Assembly: GCA_934630735.1 (NCBI GenBank)
Contig: CAKTWK010000003.1
Location: 1-64,000 of the forward strand
Source of the DNA: an uncultured Collinsella sp.
GTDB taxonomy: Bacteria; Actinomycetota; Coriobacteriia; Coriobacteriales; Coriobacteriaceae
Length of the DNA: 64,000 nucleotides
Reading direction: 5' to 3'
The translations under genes and the position numbers were made by a program. The notes under the pieces are model-generated. The model saw only the letters and a list, made by a program, of their open reading frames with translations. It was not told the origin of the DNA and did no database searches. The stretch's first letter is position 1. Every line of letters begins with the position of its first letter. This document shows, in pieces, positions 26,368-34,130 of the stretch.

Positions 26368-27186
26368 CTACTCGTAATCGTTCAGAATGTCGCCGAGCGG
26401 GTCGCCGGAGCCACCGCCCATGCCGCCACCCTGCTTGGCCAGATCCTTAAGGCCAAGGTAGATGAGGGCAAGGGAGATGCCGATGAGGCCAAGGGCGATC
26501 AGCGTGAGCTGAGGGATGGCAGCAAGGACAAAGCCGAGGACGAAGAACGGCCAGGTCTCCTTGGTGGCCATCATGTTGATGACCATGGCGTAACCGACGG
26601 AAGCGACCATGCCGCCGCCGACAGCCATGCCGCCGGACAGCCAGTCGGGCATAGCGTTAAGCGCGTTGGTAACAGCCTCGGCCGGGATGATGCACAGAAG
26701 TACTGCCGGGATGGCGATACGAAGGCCCTGCATGAGGATGGCAGCATACTGCCAGCGCTCGATGCCGGCGAAGTCGCCCTTCTCGGCGCAACCGTCCATG
26801 GCGTGAGCGATAGCGGTTGCCAGGGTACGGCAGATCATGGTCAGGAACAGGCCAGCGACCGACAGCGGAACGGCGACGGCGATGGCGGCGGTAACGGCCT
26901 TGGCCGAATCGGTGGCGCCGCCGTTGAGGGCGAGCACCATGATGATCGAAGAAGCGACCGAGGCCAGAGCGGCGTCAGGCGCGACGGCGGCGCCGACGTT
27001 AGCCCAGCCAAGGGCCATCATCTGGAGCGAACCGCCCAGGAGGATGCCCTCCTGAAGGTGACCGGTTACGAGACCGATAAGCGTGCATGCCACGAGCGGC
27101 TGATGGAACTGGAACTCATCCAGAATGCCTTCCATACCGGCAAGCAACGCGACAATCGCAACAAGCAGAATAGTGATTGCAGACAT
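26368..27186 (-). CDS. manY: PTS mannose-family transporter subunit IIC
   Basis: 272 residues, start MSAITILLVAIVALLAGMEG. About eight to ten TM helices. Family motifs: FQFHQPLVACTLIGLVTGH, EGILLGGSLQMMALGWANVG, and APDAALASVASSI. It forms the sugar translocation pore with IID. It lies between IIAB and IID with short gaps, in the usual IIAB-IIC-IID order. Substrate could be mannose, glucose, a hexosamine or another hexose; the sequence does not decide. Confidence 0.95.
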   Translation of the reverse strand: MSAITILLVAIVALLAGMEGILDEFQFHQPLVACTLIGLVTGHLQEGILLGGSLQMMALGWANVGAAVAPDAALASVASSIIMVLALNGGATDSAKAVTAAIAVAVPLSVAGLFLTMICRTLATAIAHAMDGCAEKGDFAGIERWQYAAILMQGLRIAIPAVLLCIIPAEAVTNALNAMPDWLSGGMAVGGGMVASVGYAMVINMMATKETWPFFVLGFVLAAIPQLTLIALGLIGISLALIYLGLKDLAKQGGGMGGGSGDPLGDILNDYE

Positions 27187-27204
27187 GTATCGGACCCTCC
27201 TTTA

Positions 27205-28194
27205 CTATGCTTGAGCGGCCAGTTCGGCCTTAGCTTTCTTCAACATGGCGTCGAGATCCTCGGAGGAATCCGAAGGAACCTTGCGGACCTCGAACTTGAC
27301 GCCCTTGGCCTTGAGGGCCTCGAGAGTCTTAACGTCGTCATCGCCCATAGCGACGGCGTTGGTGACGACGACCTTACCCTTGGAGTGAGCCATGGAACCG
27401 ATGTTGACTTCCTTGATGTCGACGCCGGCCTCGATGGCCCTGAGCAGATCCTGCGGGTTCTCGAAGAGCAGCATGGCCTTGGTGTCACCAAAGCGCGTGT
27501 CCTTGACGACCTCGGCCATCTTCTTGATGGGCACGACGTTGGCATGGACTCCCGGAGGGGCAGCCTGCTCGATCATGGTCTTGCGGAGCTCGTCGTGAGC
27601 AACGCCGTCGGAAACCACGATGATGCGGTTGGGGTTGATCTGCTTGGTCCACGTGGTGGCCACCTGACCATGAAGCAGACGGGTGTCGATACGGACGTGG
27701 GCGATCTTGATGTGCCCGTCGCCGATGACCGTTCCCGGAGGGATGGCGCCTGCAGGAGCAGCGGCGGCCGCAGCCGGCTTCTTCTCCTCGGGCTCCAGAG
27801 ACTCGGGCTTGACGCGCACGCCAGCCTTAGCCTCAGTCACGAGATGTTTTGCGATCGCATGTGCAGTGTTCTTTGCGTCAAAGCGCTGCGAATATGCCTC
27901 GATGAGCATAGGCAGGTTGACACCGGTGACGATAGCCCAGGAATCGTGGCCCTCGATGAGCCCGCTGATCTGGTTGAACGGCGTACCGCCCCACAGATCA
28001 ACGAGGAAGAGCACCTGCTCCTGGTCCTCGAAGGAAGCGACTGCTTCCTCGACCTTGGCACGGAAGTCGTCGGGGCCCATGCTCGGCTCGAGCGAGACCA
28101 CGGCTACAGACGGCTGATCGCCAAAGACCATCGAGCCCGTCTGCTTGATTCCAGCCGCCAAGTCACCATGGCTAGCAAGAACAATACTTACCAT
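27205..28194 (-). CDS. manX: PTS mannose-family IIAB component
   Basis: 329 residues. ATG at 28194 chosen for AGGAGG 7 nt upstream; a GTG one codon earlier is possible. The IIA domain (~1-130) has phosphoryl-accepting H9 in LASHGDLA and DLWGGTPFN. An Ala/Pro/Glu linker (~130-155) leads to the IIB domain (~160-329) with H175 in RIDTRLLHGQVATTW. Phosphate passes HPr to H9 to H175 to sugar. First gene of the operon, preceded by a 376-bp AT-rich region with possible operators. Confidence 0.96.
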   Translation of the reverse strand: MVSIVLASHGDLAAGIKQTGSMVFGDQPSVAVVSLEPSMGPDDFRAKVEEAVASFEDQEQVLFLVDLWGGTPFNQISGLIEGHDSWAIVTGVNLPMLIEAYSQRFDAKNTAHAIAKHLVTEAKAGVRVKPESLEPEEKKPAAAAAAPAGAIPPGTVIGDGHIKIAHVRIDTRLLHGQVATTWTKQINPNRIIVVSDGVAHDELRKTMIEQAAPPGVHANVVPIKKMAEVVKDTRFGDTKAMLLFENPQDLLRAIEAGVDIKEVNIGSMAHSKGKVVVTNAVAMGDDDVKTLEALKAKGVKFEVRKVPSDSSEDLDAMLKKAKAELAAQA

Positions 28195-28570
28195 CACATA
28201 ACCTCCTTTTTGTCTACGTATTTCCTACACGACATGAACGAAGTATACCTGTTTGGATTGTGGAATTATAGCTGAATCCGCAAAAGGTTGGATTATCTGT
28301 TTAAACGTCTAGGTTTGTTACAAGTTGATTACGTTGCTGATTTACAGCTCATTGCCTACTAAGACGTGATTTGTGATTACTTTTAAAGACATATACAGGC
28401 GCACTGTTCATTAATACCGCTTTTAGGTTAATCCCAATGCGCCTGCGTGCCGCTATTTTGTTTAAACAGACATAACTTGACTAATTGTATGACTTATGCT
28501 CTAGCGCAAGTAGTCGTTGAGGACGTTCTTGTTTGACTAGTCGTTTAAAAACGTCCCCAACGACTGGGGA
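28195..28570. other. 376-bp AT-rich regulatory region upstream of the mannose PTS
   Basis: Unusually AT-rich for this chromosome. It carries TGTTTAAAC at 28298-28306 and the palindrome TGTTTAAACA at 28459-28468. These lie within an 11-bp TCTGTTTAAAC in opposite orientations, 161 bp apart. There is also an 8-bp dyad CAGGCGCA/TGCGCCTG (28396-28445), possible minus-strand -10 boxes (TATAAT near 28268, TATACT near 28242) and, at the hypA end, a family 1 palindrome (28511-28566). No coding frame recognised. Confidence 0.55.
28511..28566. repeat. Dispersed 56-bp palindrome centred on GACTAGTC, family 1, copy 2
   Basis: Centre GACTAGTC at 28535-28542, arms 28 bp each, the same layout as the copy at 24859-24914. 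It sits 4 bp from the hypA stop codon on the minus strand. Confidence 0.8.
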
Positions 28571-28999
28571 CTAGACGATATGGAGAGGGTTGGCGGCGTC
28601 AACGGCGTCGGGGGCGTCGGAGAGGCCGTCAGGAGCAGCGTCTGCCGAGTCCTCGTCGGGGGTCTCGATCTGCTTGATCATGACCTCTTGGCCCTGGAGC
28701 AGATAGGTATCGCCGCTACCGCAATGGGGGCAGGTCTTGCCGTGCTCGACTGTCGCATAGTCGCGGCCGCACGCCTCGCAATGCGTCACGGCTTTGACAG
28801 GCTCCACGATAAGCTCCGCGCCCTGTGCGATAGGCTTTTTATCTGCCGCCCAGCGCCAAGCGTCGAGCAGCAAGTCGGGAACGACGCCCGAGACTTCGCC
28901 CAGCAGCAACGTCACGCTCGAGATGCGACTCACGCCATTGGCGCGCGCCACGTTCTCAACATCGCGAATGATGTGATAGACGATTCCCAATTCATGCAA
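28571..28999 (-). CDS. hypA: Hydrogenase maturation nickel metallochaperone HypA
   Basis: 142 residues, start MHELGIVYHII with the nickel-binding N-terminal M-H-E. The zinc site is CEACGRD...CPHCGSG (two CxxC). Family core VTLLLGEVSGVVPDLLLDAWRWA. The last ~28 residues are an acidic Asp/Ala-rich extension beyond the normal ~113-residue protein. HypA delivers nickel to NiFe hydrogenase with HypB. No hydrogenase or hypB is in this window, but nikR and hypF lie at its right edge. Confidence 0.95.
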   Translation of the reverse strand: MHELGIVYHIIRDVENVARANGVSRISSVTLLLGEVSGVVPDLLLDAWRWAADKKPIAQGAELIVEPVKAVTHCEACGRDYATVEHGKTCPHCGSGDTYLLQGQEVMIKQIETPDEDSADAAPDGLSDAPDAVDAANPLHIV

Positions 29000-29167
29000 G
29001 ATAAAAACCTTTCGACAGAGGTCGATGCGATGTCAATTCAACGTCAGCGAGCGGCAATCCAGGTGCCCCAGGTTGCCCCGAAACAAGGCGTCCGCTGGGC
29101 TTTTGCCCGCGGCGCCGAAGTTGAGGGGCAAGATGGGGTGCCTGGGCGCCGCGCAGCGTCGGCAGTG

Positions 29168-29189
29168 CCACCGTTCGTTAGAACGGCGG
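29168..29189 (-). terminator. Small hairpin after the oxidoreductase gene
   Basis: CCACCGTTC (29168-29176) pairs with GAACGGCGG (29181-29189) around a 4-nt loop, 4 nt after the oxidoreductase stop. There is no T tract, so this is a weak call. Confidence 0.35.
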
Positions 29190-29192
29190 AAC

Positions 29193-31967
29193 CTAATGAC
29201 CAAATTTGATCTTGATGGCACGCTTGAGCGCGTACTTACCCAGGCTCGGGAGCTTTTGCTCGTATTTGACCATCGTGGAGCACTCGGGGCGGTCGCGATC
29301 CAGATGGATGGCGTCAAACGCGCACTTGGTGGTGCACAGGCCGCAGCCGATGCACTTGTTGGGGTCGACGATCGAGGCACCGCAGCCCAGGCAGCGGGCG
29401 GTCTCGGCGCGCACCTGTTCCTCGGTAAAGGTCTCAACATACTCACTAAACGGCGCAGCCTTCTCGCGCTCGCGGTCGACATGCGCCACCTCGCGGCTCG
29501 CGTTGTCGTAGCTCTCGATCACGACATCGTCGCGGTCGAGCGCGGTGTAGCGGCGCTGGTTGCGGCCGATGGTGAGCGTGGATCCCGGCTGCACAAAGCG
29601 ATGGATGGACACGGCGGCCTCGTGACCGGCGGCGATGGCATCGATGGCAAAGCTCGGACCGGTATAGACGTCGCCGCCCACAAAGATGTCGGGCTCGGCG
29701 GTCTGATAGGTCTGGGGATCGGCAAGGGCGCCCTGGCCGCGGCCGAGCTCTACCTTGGAGCCTGCCAGCAGGTCGCCCCACACAATGGACTGGCCAATCG
29801 ACATGACGACACGGTCGGCATCGACACGGCGCAGATCGTTCTCGTCGTACTCGGGCGCAAAACGGCCCTCGTCGTCAAAGACACGCGTGCAGCGCTTGAA
29901 GGTGATACCGCACACACGGCCGGCCTCGTCCAGATGGACCTCCTTGGGGCCCCAACCGCAGCTAATGTGCGCGCCGTCTTCAATGGCCTCGCGACGCTCC
30001 TCCTCGCTGGCGGGCATCTGGGCCTCGCTCTCCAGGCAGAACATTTCAACGTGCTCGGAACCCAGACGGCAGGCGTTACGCGCGACATCGATAGCCACGT
30101 TGCCACCACCCACCACGACGGTGCGGCCGGGCAGCGCGTCGATCTTGCCGCTGTTAACCTCGCGAAGGAAGTCGACGGCCACGATCACGTCCTCGGCATC
30201 CTCGCCTGGAATGCCGGCAAGGCGGCCGCCCTGGCAGCCAATAGCCACGTAGAAGGCCCTAAAGCCCTGCGCGCGCAGCTCATCGAGCGTCACGTCACGG
30301 CCGACTTCCACGCCATAGCGGAACTCGGCACCCATCAGGCGAATGATCTCGACCTCGGCCTCGATAACATCCTTCTGCAGCTTAAAGCTGGGAATGCCGT
30401 AGGTGAGCATGCCGCCCGGGCGCTCGTTTTTCTCGAACACGACGGGCTTGTAGCCCCTCTCGGCAAGATAAAAAGCGCAGGACAGACCGGCCGGACCGGC
30501 GCCGATGATGGCAATCTTTTGGTCGAAGCCGCCAGCGCGCGTCGGGGTCACCACAGGTGGGACATAGCGGGTCGCAGCGTCCAGATCGCGCTGGGCGATA
30601 AATTTCTTGACCTCGTCGATGGCCACGGCCTCGTCCACGCGACCGCGGGTGCAGGCATCCTCGCAGCGGCGATTGCACACACGGCCGCAGATAGCGGGCA
30701 GCGGGTTCTCGCGCTTGATGAGCGCCAGAGCCTCGTCATAGCGGCCCTGCGCCGCAAGCTTTAAGTAGCCCTGAACGGCAACGTGAGCAGGGCAAGCCGT
30801 CTTGCAGGGCGCGGTGCCGGACTCGTGTGTCTCGATGCGGTTGTCGTTGCGGTAGTTGGGCGACCACTTGGTGTGATCCCACTTGGTGGCATCGGGCAGC
30901 TCCTGGCGCGGATACTCGGGCACCTGTCCGCCCGCCTTTTTACTGCAGAGCTTCTGGCCCAGCTTGGCGGCGCCGGCCGGACACACCTCAACGCAGCGGC
31001 CGCAGGCCACGCACTTGTCCTTCTCGACCTTGGCGACATAGGCCGAGCGCGACAGGTTGGGCGTGTTGAACAGCTGCGAGGTGCGCAGGGCGTAGCACAC
31101 GTTGACGTTGCAGTTGCAGATGGCGAAGATCTTGTTCTCGCCGTCGATGTTGGTGATCTGGTGCACAAAGCCGTTGTCCTCGGCCTGGCGCAGGATGTCG
31201 TAGACCTCCTCGCGGGTCACGTAATGGCCGCGGTCGGTCTCGACCACGTAGTCGGCCATATCGCCCACGGCAATGCACCAGTCGGCGGGGTCGTCGGCGC
31301 AGCCCTCGCCCATCACACGACGGCTCGCGCGGCAGCTGCAGGTGCTTGCGGCATATTTGCCATCGTATTTGTCGAGCCAATGCTCGATATGCTCGATCGG
31401 CACCGACGTGCTCGCGGCATCGATAGCCTTCTCGACCGGAATGACGTGCATGCCGATACCGGCGCCTCCGGGCGGCACCATCGGCGTGGCCTTGGACAGC
31501 GGCCCCTTGGACGCCTGCTCAAAGAACTTGGCATAGACCGGGTGCTCCTCGAGCTGGCTCACGCGCATGTTGAGGAACTCAGCAGAACCCGGCACCAGCA
31601 TGGGCAACACCCATTGCTTGGCGCGCTCGGGGTTTTCCCAGTTGTACTCGAGCAGGCCCGTGTAGCTCATGTCGTCGAGCATCTTCTCGATATCGGCCTC
31701 GGGCATGCCGGTAAGCTTGACCATCTCGGGCAGCGTATAGGGACGGCGCATCTTCATCTTGCAGAGCACTTCGGCCTGCTCGTCGGTTGCGGCCTCGGCA
31801 AACGACCAGTACTCGTAGCCCAGCAGCTCGTCGCGGTGCAGCAGGCGGTTGGTGCAATGCTCGCACAGTTTGACGATGGCCTCGCGCGGATGCTCCGGCA
31901 GCGGCGGCACGAACTCCGAACCGATATCGGGCTCGGTGTAGCTAATTCCCGGTCCGTTGAGAATCAT
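29193..31967 (-). CDS. FAD-dependent pyridine nucleotide oxidoreductase with multiple Fe-S modules (GltD/NfnB-like)
   Basis: 924 residues, start MILNGPGISYTEPDIGSEF. N-terminal ~300 residues carry a helical region and Cys-rich patches (CEHCTNRLL; CSCRASRRVMGEGC; CNCNVNVC). A 4Fe-4S ferredoxin motif follows at ~335 (CVACGRCVEVCP). Next is a GltD-type region (CKTACPAHVAVQGYL; CGRVCNRRCEDAC), FAD site IIGAGPAGLSCAFYLAERG, NAD(P) site VVVGGGNVAIDVARN, and VGGDVYTGPSFAIDAIAAGH. A last ferredoxin motif CIGCGLCTTKC lies near the C-terminus. It probably moves electrons between NAD(P)H and ferredoxin or another acceptor. A divergent TetR gene and paired operators suggest ligand-induced expression. The substrate is unknown. 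Confidence 0.88.
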   Translation of the reverse strand: MILNGPGISYTEPDIGSEFVPPLPEHPREAIVKLCEHCTNRLLHRDELLGYEYWSFAEAATDEQAEVLCKMKMRRPYTLPEMVKLTGMPEADIEKMLDDMSYTGLLEYNWENPERAKQWVLPMLVPGSAEFLNMRVSQLEEHPVYAKFFEQASKGPLSKATPMVPPGGAGIGMHVIPVEKAIDAASTSVPIEHIEHWLDKYDGKYAASTCSCRASRRVMGEGCADDPADWCIAVGDMADYVVETDRGHYVTREEVYDILRQAEDNGFVHQITNIDGENKIFAICNCNVNVCYALRTSQLFNTPNLSRSAYVAKVEKDKCVACGRCVEVCPAGAAKLGQKLCSKKAGGQVPEYPRQELPDATKWDHTKWSPNYRNDNRIETHESGTAPCKTACPAHVAVQGYLKLAAQGRYDEALALIKRENPLPAICGRVCNRRCEDACTRGRVDEAVAIDEVKKFIAQRDLDAATRYVPPVVTPTRAGGFDQKIAIIGAGPAGLSCAFYLAERGYKPVVFEKNERPGGMLTYGIPSFKLQKDVIEAEVEIIRLMGAEFRYGVEVGRDVTLDELRAQGFRAFYVAIGCQGGRLAGIPGEDAEDVIVAVDFLREVNSGKIDALPGRTVVVGGGNVAIDVARNACRLGSEHVEMFCLESEAQMPASEEERREAIEDGAHISCGWGPKEVHLDEAGRVCGITFKRCTRVFDDEGRFAPEYDENDLRRVDADRVVMSIGQSIVWGDLLAGSKVELGRGQGALADPQTYQTAEPDIFVGGDVYTGPSFAIDAIAAGHEAAVSIHRFVQPGSTLTIGRNQRRYTALDRDDVVIESYDNASREVAHVDREREKAAPFSEYVETFTEEQVRAETARCLGCGASIVDPNKCIGCGLCTTKCAFDAIHLDRDRPECSTMVKYEQKLPSLGKYALKRAIKIKFGH

Positions 31968-32062
31968 GGTTGTCCCTTCTCTTGCCGCAGCCCGACGAGG
32001 CCGCAGCGCCCCTCTTTTTTTTGCAGGCCGGGCATGCCCCCATGCCGTTCACCCGCCATTAG

Positions 32063-32100
32063 TTGACATTGTGTCAAAAACAGTATTGACGAACCGTCAA
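32063..32100. promoter_or_regulatory. Two TTGAC-N5-GTCAA operators for the TetR regulator
   Basis: TTGACATTGTGTCAA (32063-32077) and TTGACGAACCGTCAA (32086-32100) are 15-bp perfect-arm palindromes with centres 23 bp apart. They lie inside an outer dyad CCGTTCACC (32045-32053) / GGTGAACGG (32119-32127). Their position between the oxidoreductase and tetR genes makes them likely TetR binding sites. Confidence 0.72.
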
Positions 32101-32110
32101 CAATATTCAA
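32082..32110 (-). promoter_or_regulatory. Promoter of the oxidoreductase gene
   Basis: Minus-strand -35 TTGAAT (32105-32110), 17-nt spacer, -10 AATACT (32082-32087). The spacer is almost wholly covered by the second operator, so TetR binding would block polymerase. Confidence 0.6.
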
Positions 32111-32159
32111 GACTGTTAGGTGAACGGTCGGGCTCAAACGGACGAAAGGCGGCAAGCGC

Positions 32160-32822
32160 ATGAGCGATAGCGTGGCAAGCATCTCTGTGGCTGACGCCGT
32201 CCCCGCGCCCGATAGCGCGGCCAAGCGTCTGACGGGCGACGAACGCCGGCGCGAGATCCTCGCCGCCGTGCGCGCCGTGAGTTCCGAACTGGGCGTGTCG
32301 CATCTATCTGTCTCGGCCGTGACCAAGCGAGCCGGCTGCACGCGCTCGCTGTTCTACCACTACTTCGCCGACATGGACGCCGCCGTCACCGCCGTCATGG
32401 ACGAGGCAATCGACGGCTTCATTACCGAGCTCGAGCAGTGGAATGCCAGCCGCACGGTTGGCGACATCGAGGGCGCACTCGACACCGTCGCCCCGCTCTT
32501 TAAGCGTCTGGTCGCCAGCGGCCATGAGCTGCCGAGCACGCTCACCTCGAGTAGCGGCGCGCTCTACGGCGGCTTTTTGCACAACGTGGTCCAGCGCGTG
32601 GCGCAGTATATCTGCGACACCACCGTGGTGGATTTTGTCGCCCATCATGAGCTACGCATCGACCATGTCTACGAGACGTTCTACACCCTCATCATGGGGT
32701 TGTTGATGTATATCCGCACGCACCCCGATGTGCCCGACGAGACAGTCAAGGAAATCATCGCCTCGACACTCCACATCGAGGGCTATACCGCCAAGTATCC
32801 GGAGCGCAAGCCCCAGAACTGA
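32160..32822 (+). CDS. TetR/AcrR family transcriptional regulator
   Basis: 220 residues, start MSDSVASISV with AAAGGCGG upstream. After a ~25-residue leader the TetR N-terminal HTH reads RREILAAVRAVSSELG...SVSAVTKRAGCTRSLFYHYF. The C-terminal ligand domain is helical and unclassified. It is divergent from the oxidoreductase across a region with two matching palindromes and precedes a DUF5692 membrane protein by 63 bp, so it probably controls both (inference). The inducer is unknown. Confidence 0.93.
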   Translation: MSDSVASISVADAVPAPDSAAKRLTGDERRREILAAVRAVSSELGVSHLSVSAVTKRAGCTRSLFYHYFADMDAAVTAVMDEAIDGFITELEQWNASRTVGDIEGALDTVAPLFKRLVASGHELPSTLTSSSGALYGGFLHNVVQRVAQYICDTTVVDFVAHHELRIDHVYETFYTLIMGLLMYIRTHPDVPDETVKEIIASTLHIEGYTAKYPERKPQN

Positions 32823-32885
32823 CGACATTTGGCCAAACTGCCCGCGATCAGAAGAGGGGCCGCGGGCGTGTGAAAGGAGAGCAGC

Positions 32886-33893
32886 ATGCTGTTCGATGTT
32901 TGGGGTAGCGATACCCTTATCCACTGGGCCGGCTGGGCCATGGTCTTTATTGGCCTGATCGTGCTCAACGAGGTCGGCCGCCGCACCAAGCTGGGCGCGG
33001 CAATCATCTTTGGCGTGGCTCCGCTGGCCATGACCATCTACTGCGTCGCCATCGCCATCGGCGTCTCACAAGGCGCCGAGTGGGCGCTCACCAACCCCAC
33101 CCATGTGTACCAGAACAGCTGGTTCCACTACGCCAAGGTATACGCGGCGCTGGCCGGTTGCTGGGGCTTCATTGCCATTAAGTACCAGTGGGGCAAGATC
33201 GGCAAGGCGCATTGGTTCCGCGCATGGCCGTTTGTGATCGTTGCCATCAACATCATGATCGCTGTCGTGTCCGACTTCGAGAGTGCCTATCACTTCTTTG
33301 TCCTGGGCCAGTCCACCTGGGTCACCTCCGAAGGTGCTACGCAGCTGGCCGGCTGGAACAACGTGTTCAACGGCATCGCCGGTATCATCAACATCTTCTG
33401 CATGACCGGTTGGTGGAGCGTCTACGCCTCCGAGGACAAGACCGACATGCTGTGGCCCGACATGACCTGGGTCTACATCATCGCCTACGATATCTGGAAC
33501 TTCTGCTACACCTACAACTGCCTACCCACCCACTCCTGGTTCTGCGGCTTTGCGCTGCTGCTGGCGCCCACCGTCGCCGCCTTTATCTGGAACAAGGGCG
33601 GCTGGATCCAGAATCGCGCCTTTACGCTGGCTATTTGGTGCATGTTTGCCCAGGTATTCCCGTACTTCCAGGAGGAGTCCATCTTTGTGACCCACTCCAC
33701 GCTCGACCCCGTCGCCGCTACCGCGGTCTCGATCGCTGCACTGATCGCCAACGTCGCCGCAATCATCTACATCGCCTACCGCGCCAAGAAGCTCGGCCGC
33801 AATCCCTACAAGCAGGATGTCTTTGAGGGCACCAGCGATTGGGAGAAGGCCACCGCTCGCCGCGCCAAGGTTGATTACGCGCACGCCGAGTAA
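32886..33893 (+). CDS. DUF5692 family multi-pass membrane protein
   Basis: 335 residues, start MLFDVWGSDTLIHWAGWAMVF with AAAGGAGA upstream. About eight to nine TM helices and a high Trp content (WGWTRWWSVYA-like patches such as CMTGWWSVYASEDK and DIWNFCYTYNCLPTHSW). The pattern matches DUF5692 proteins of gut actinobacteria, which have no assigned function. It follows tetR on the same strand and is closed by a strong terminator, so it may be a transporter or redox partner for the divergent oxidoreductase (inference). Confidence 0.8.
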   Translation: MLFDVWGSDTLIHWAGWAMVFIGLIVLNEVGRRTKLGAAIIFGVAPLAMTIYCVAIAIGVSQGAEWALTNPTHVYQNSWFHYAKVYAALAGCWGFIAIKYQWGKIGKAHWFRAWPFVIVAINIMIAVVSDFESAYHFFVLGQSTWVTSEGATQLAGWNNVFNGIAGIINIFCMTGWWSVYASEDKTDMLWPDMTWVYIIAYDIWNFCYTYNCLPTHSWFCGFALLLAPTVAAFIWNKGGWIQNRAFTLAIWCMFAQVFPYFQEESIFVTHSTLDPVAATAVSIAALIANVAAIIYIAYRAKKLGRNPYKQDVFEGTSDWEKATARRAKVDYAHAE

Positions 33894-33960
33894 CGTGTTT
33901 ATTCCGCCCACATTTGGATGTAGGCAAACTTAGCCGACGCCGCAATCGCGCGTCATGCGC

Positions 33961-33999
33961 AGCCCCGGAAAGCGATTCGCCCGCTTTCCGGGGCTTTTT
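33961..33999 (+). terminator. Intrinsic terminator after DUF5692 gene
   Basis: AGCCCCGGAAAGC (33961-33973) pairs perfectly with GCTTTCCGGGGCT (33983-33995), then TTTT. Confidence 0.92.
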
Positions 34000-34130
34000 G
34001 TTGTTGCGCGCATTCACGCACATATGCAAAACCTCTCTCACAGATAAAATCAGATTTCCAACCGACTGACAGCCCTATGTGACCCCAATTTTGGGTACAT
34101 TGTTGTCCCGATATCGAGCTTGGGGGATAT

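Noticed and set aside
28451..28470. Sigma-54 promoter for the mannose PTS, as in Firmicutes LevR systems
   Set aside because: No GG-N10-GC element with the right flanks was found upstream of IIAB, and no LevR-like activator gene is nearby.
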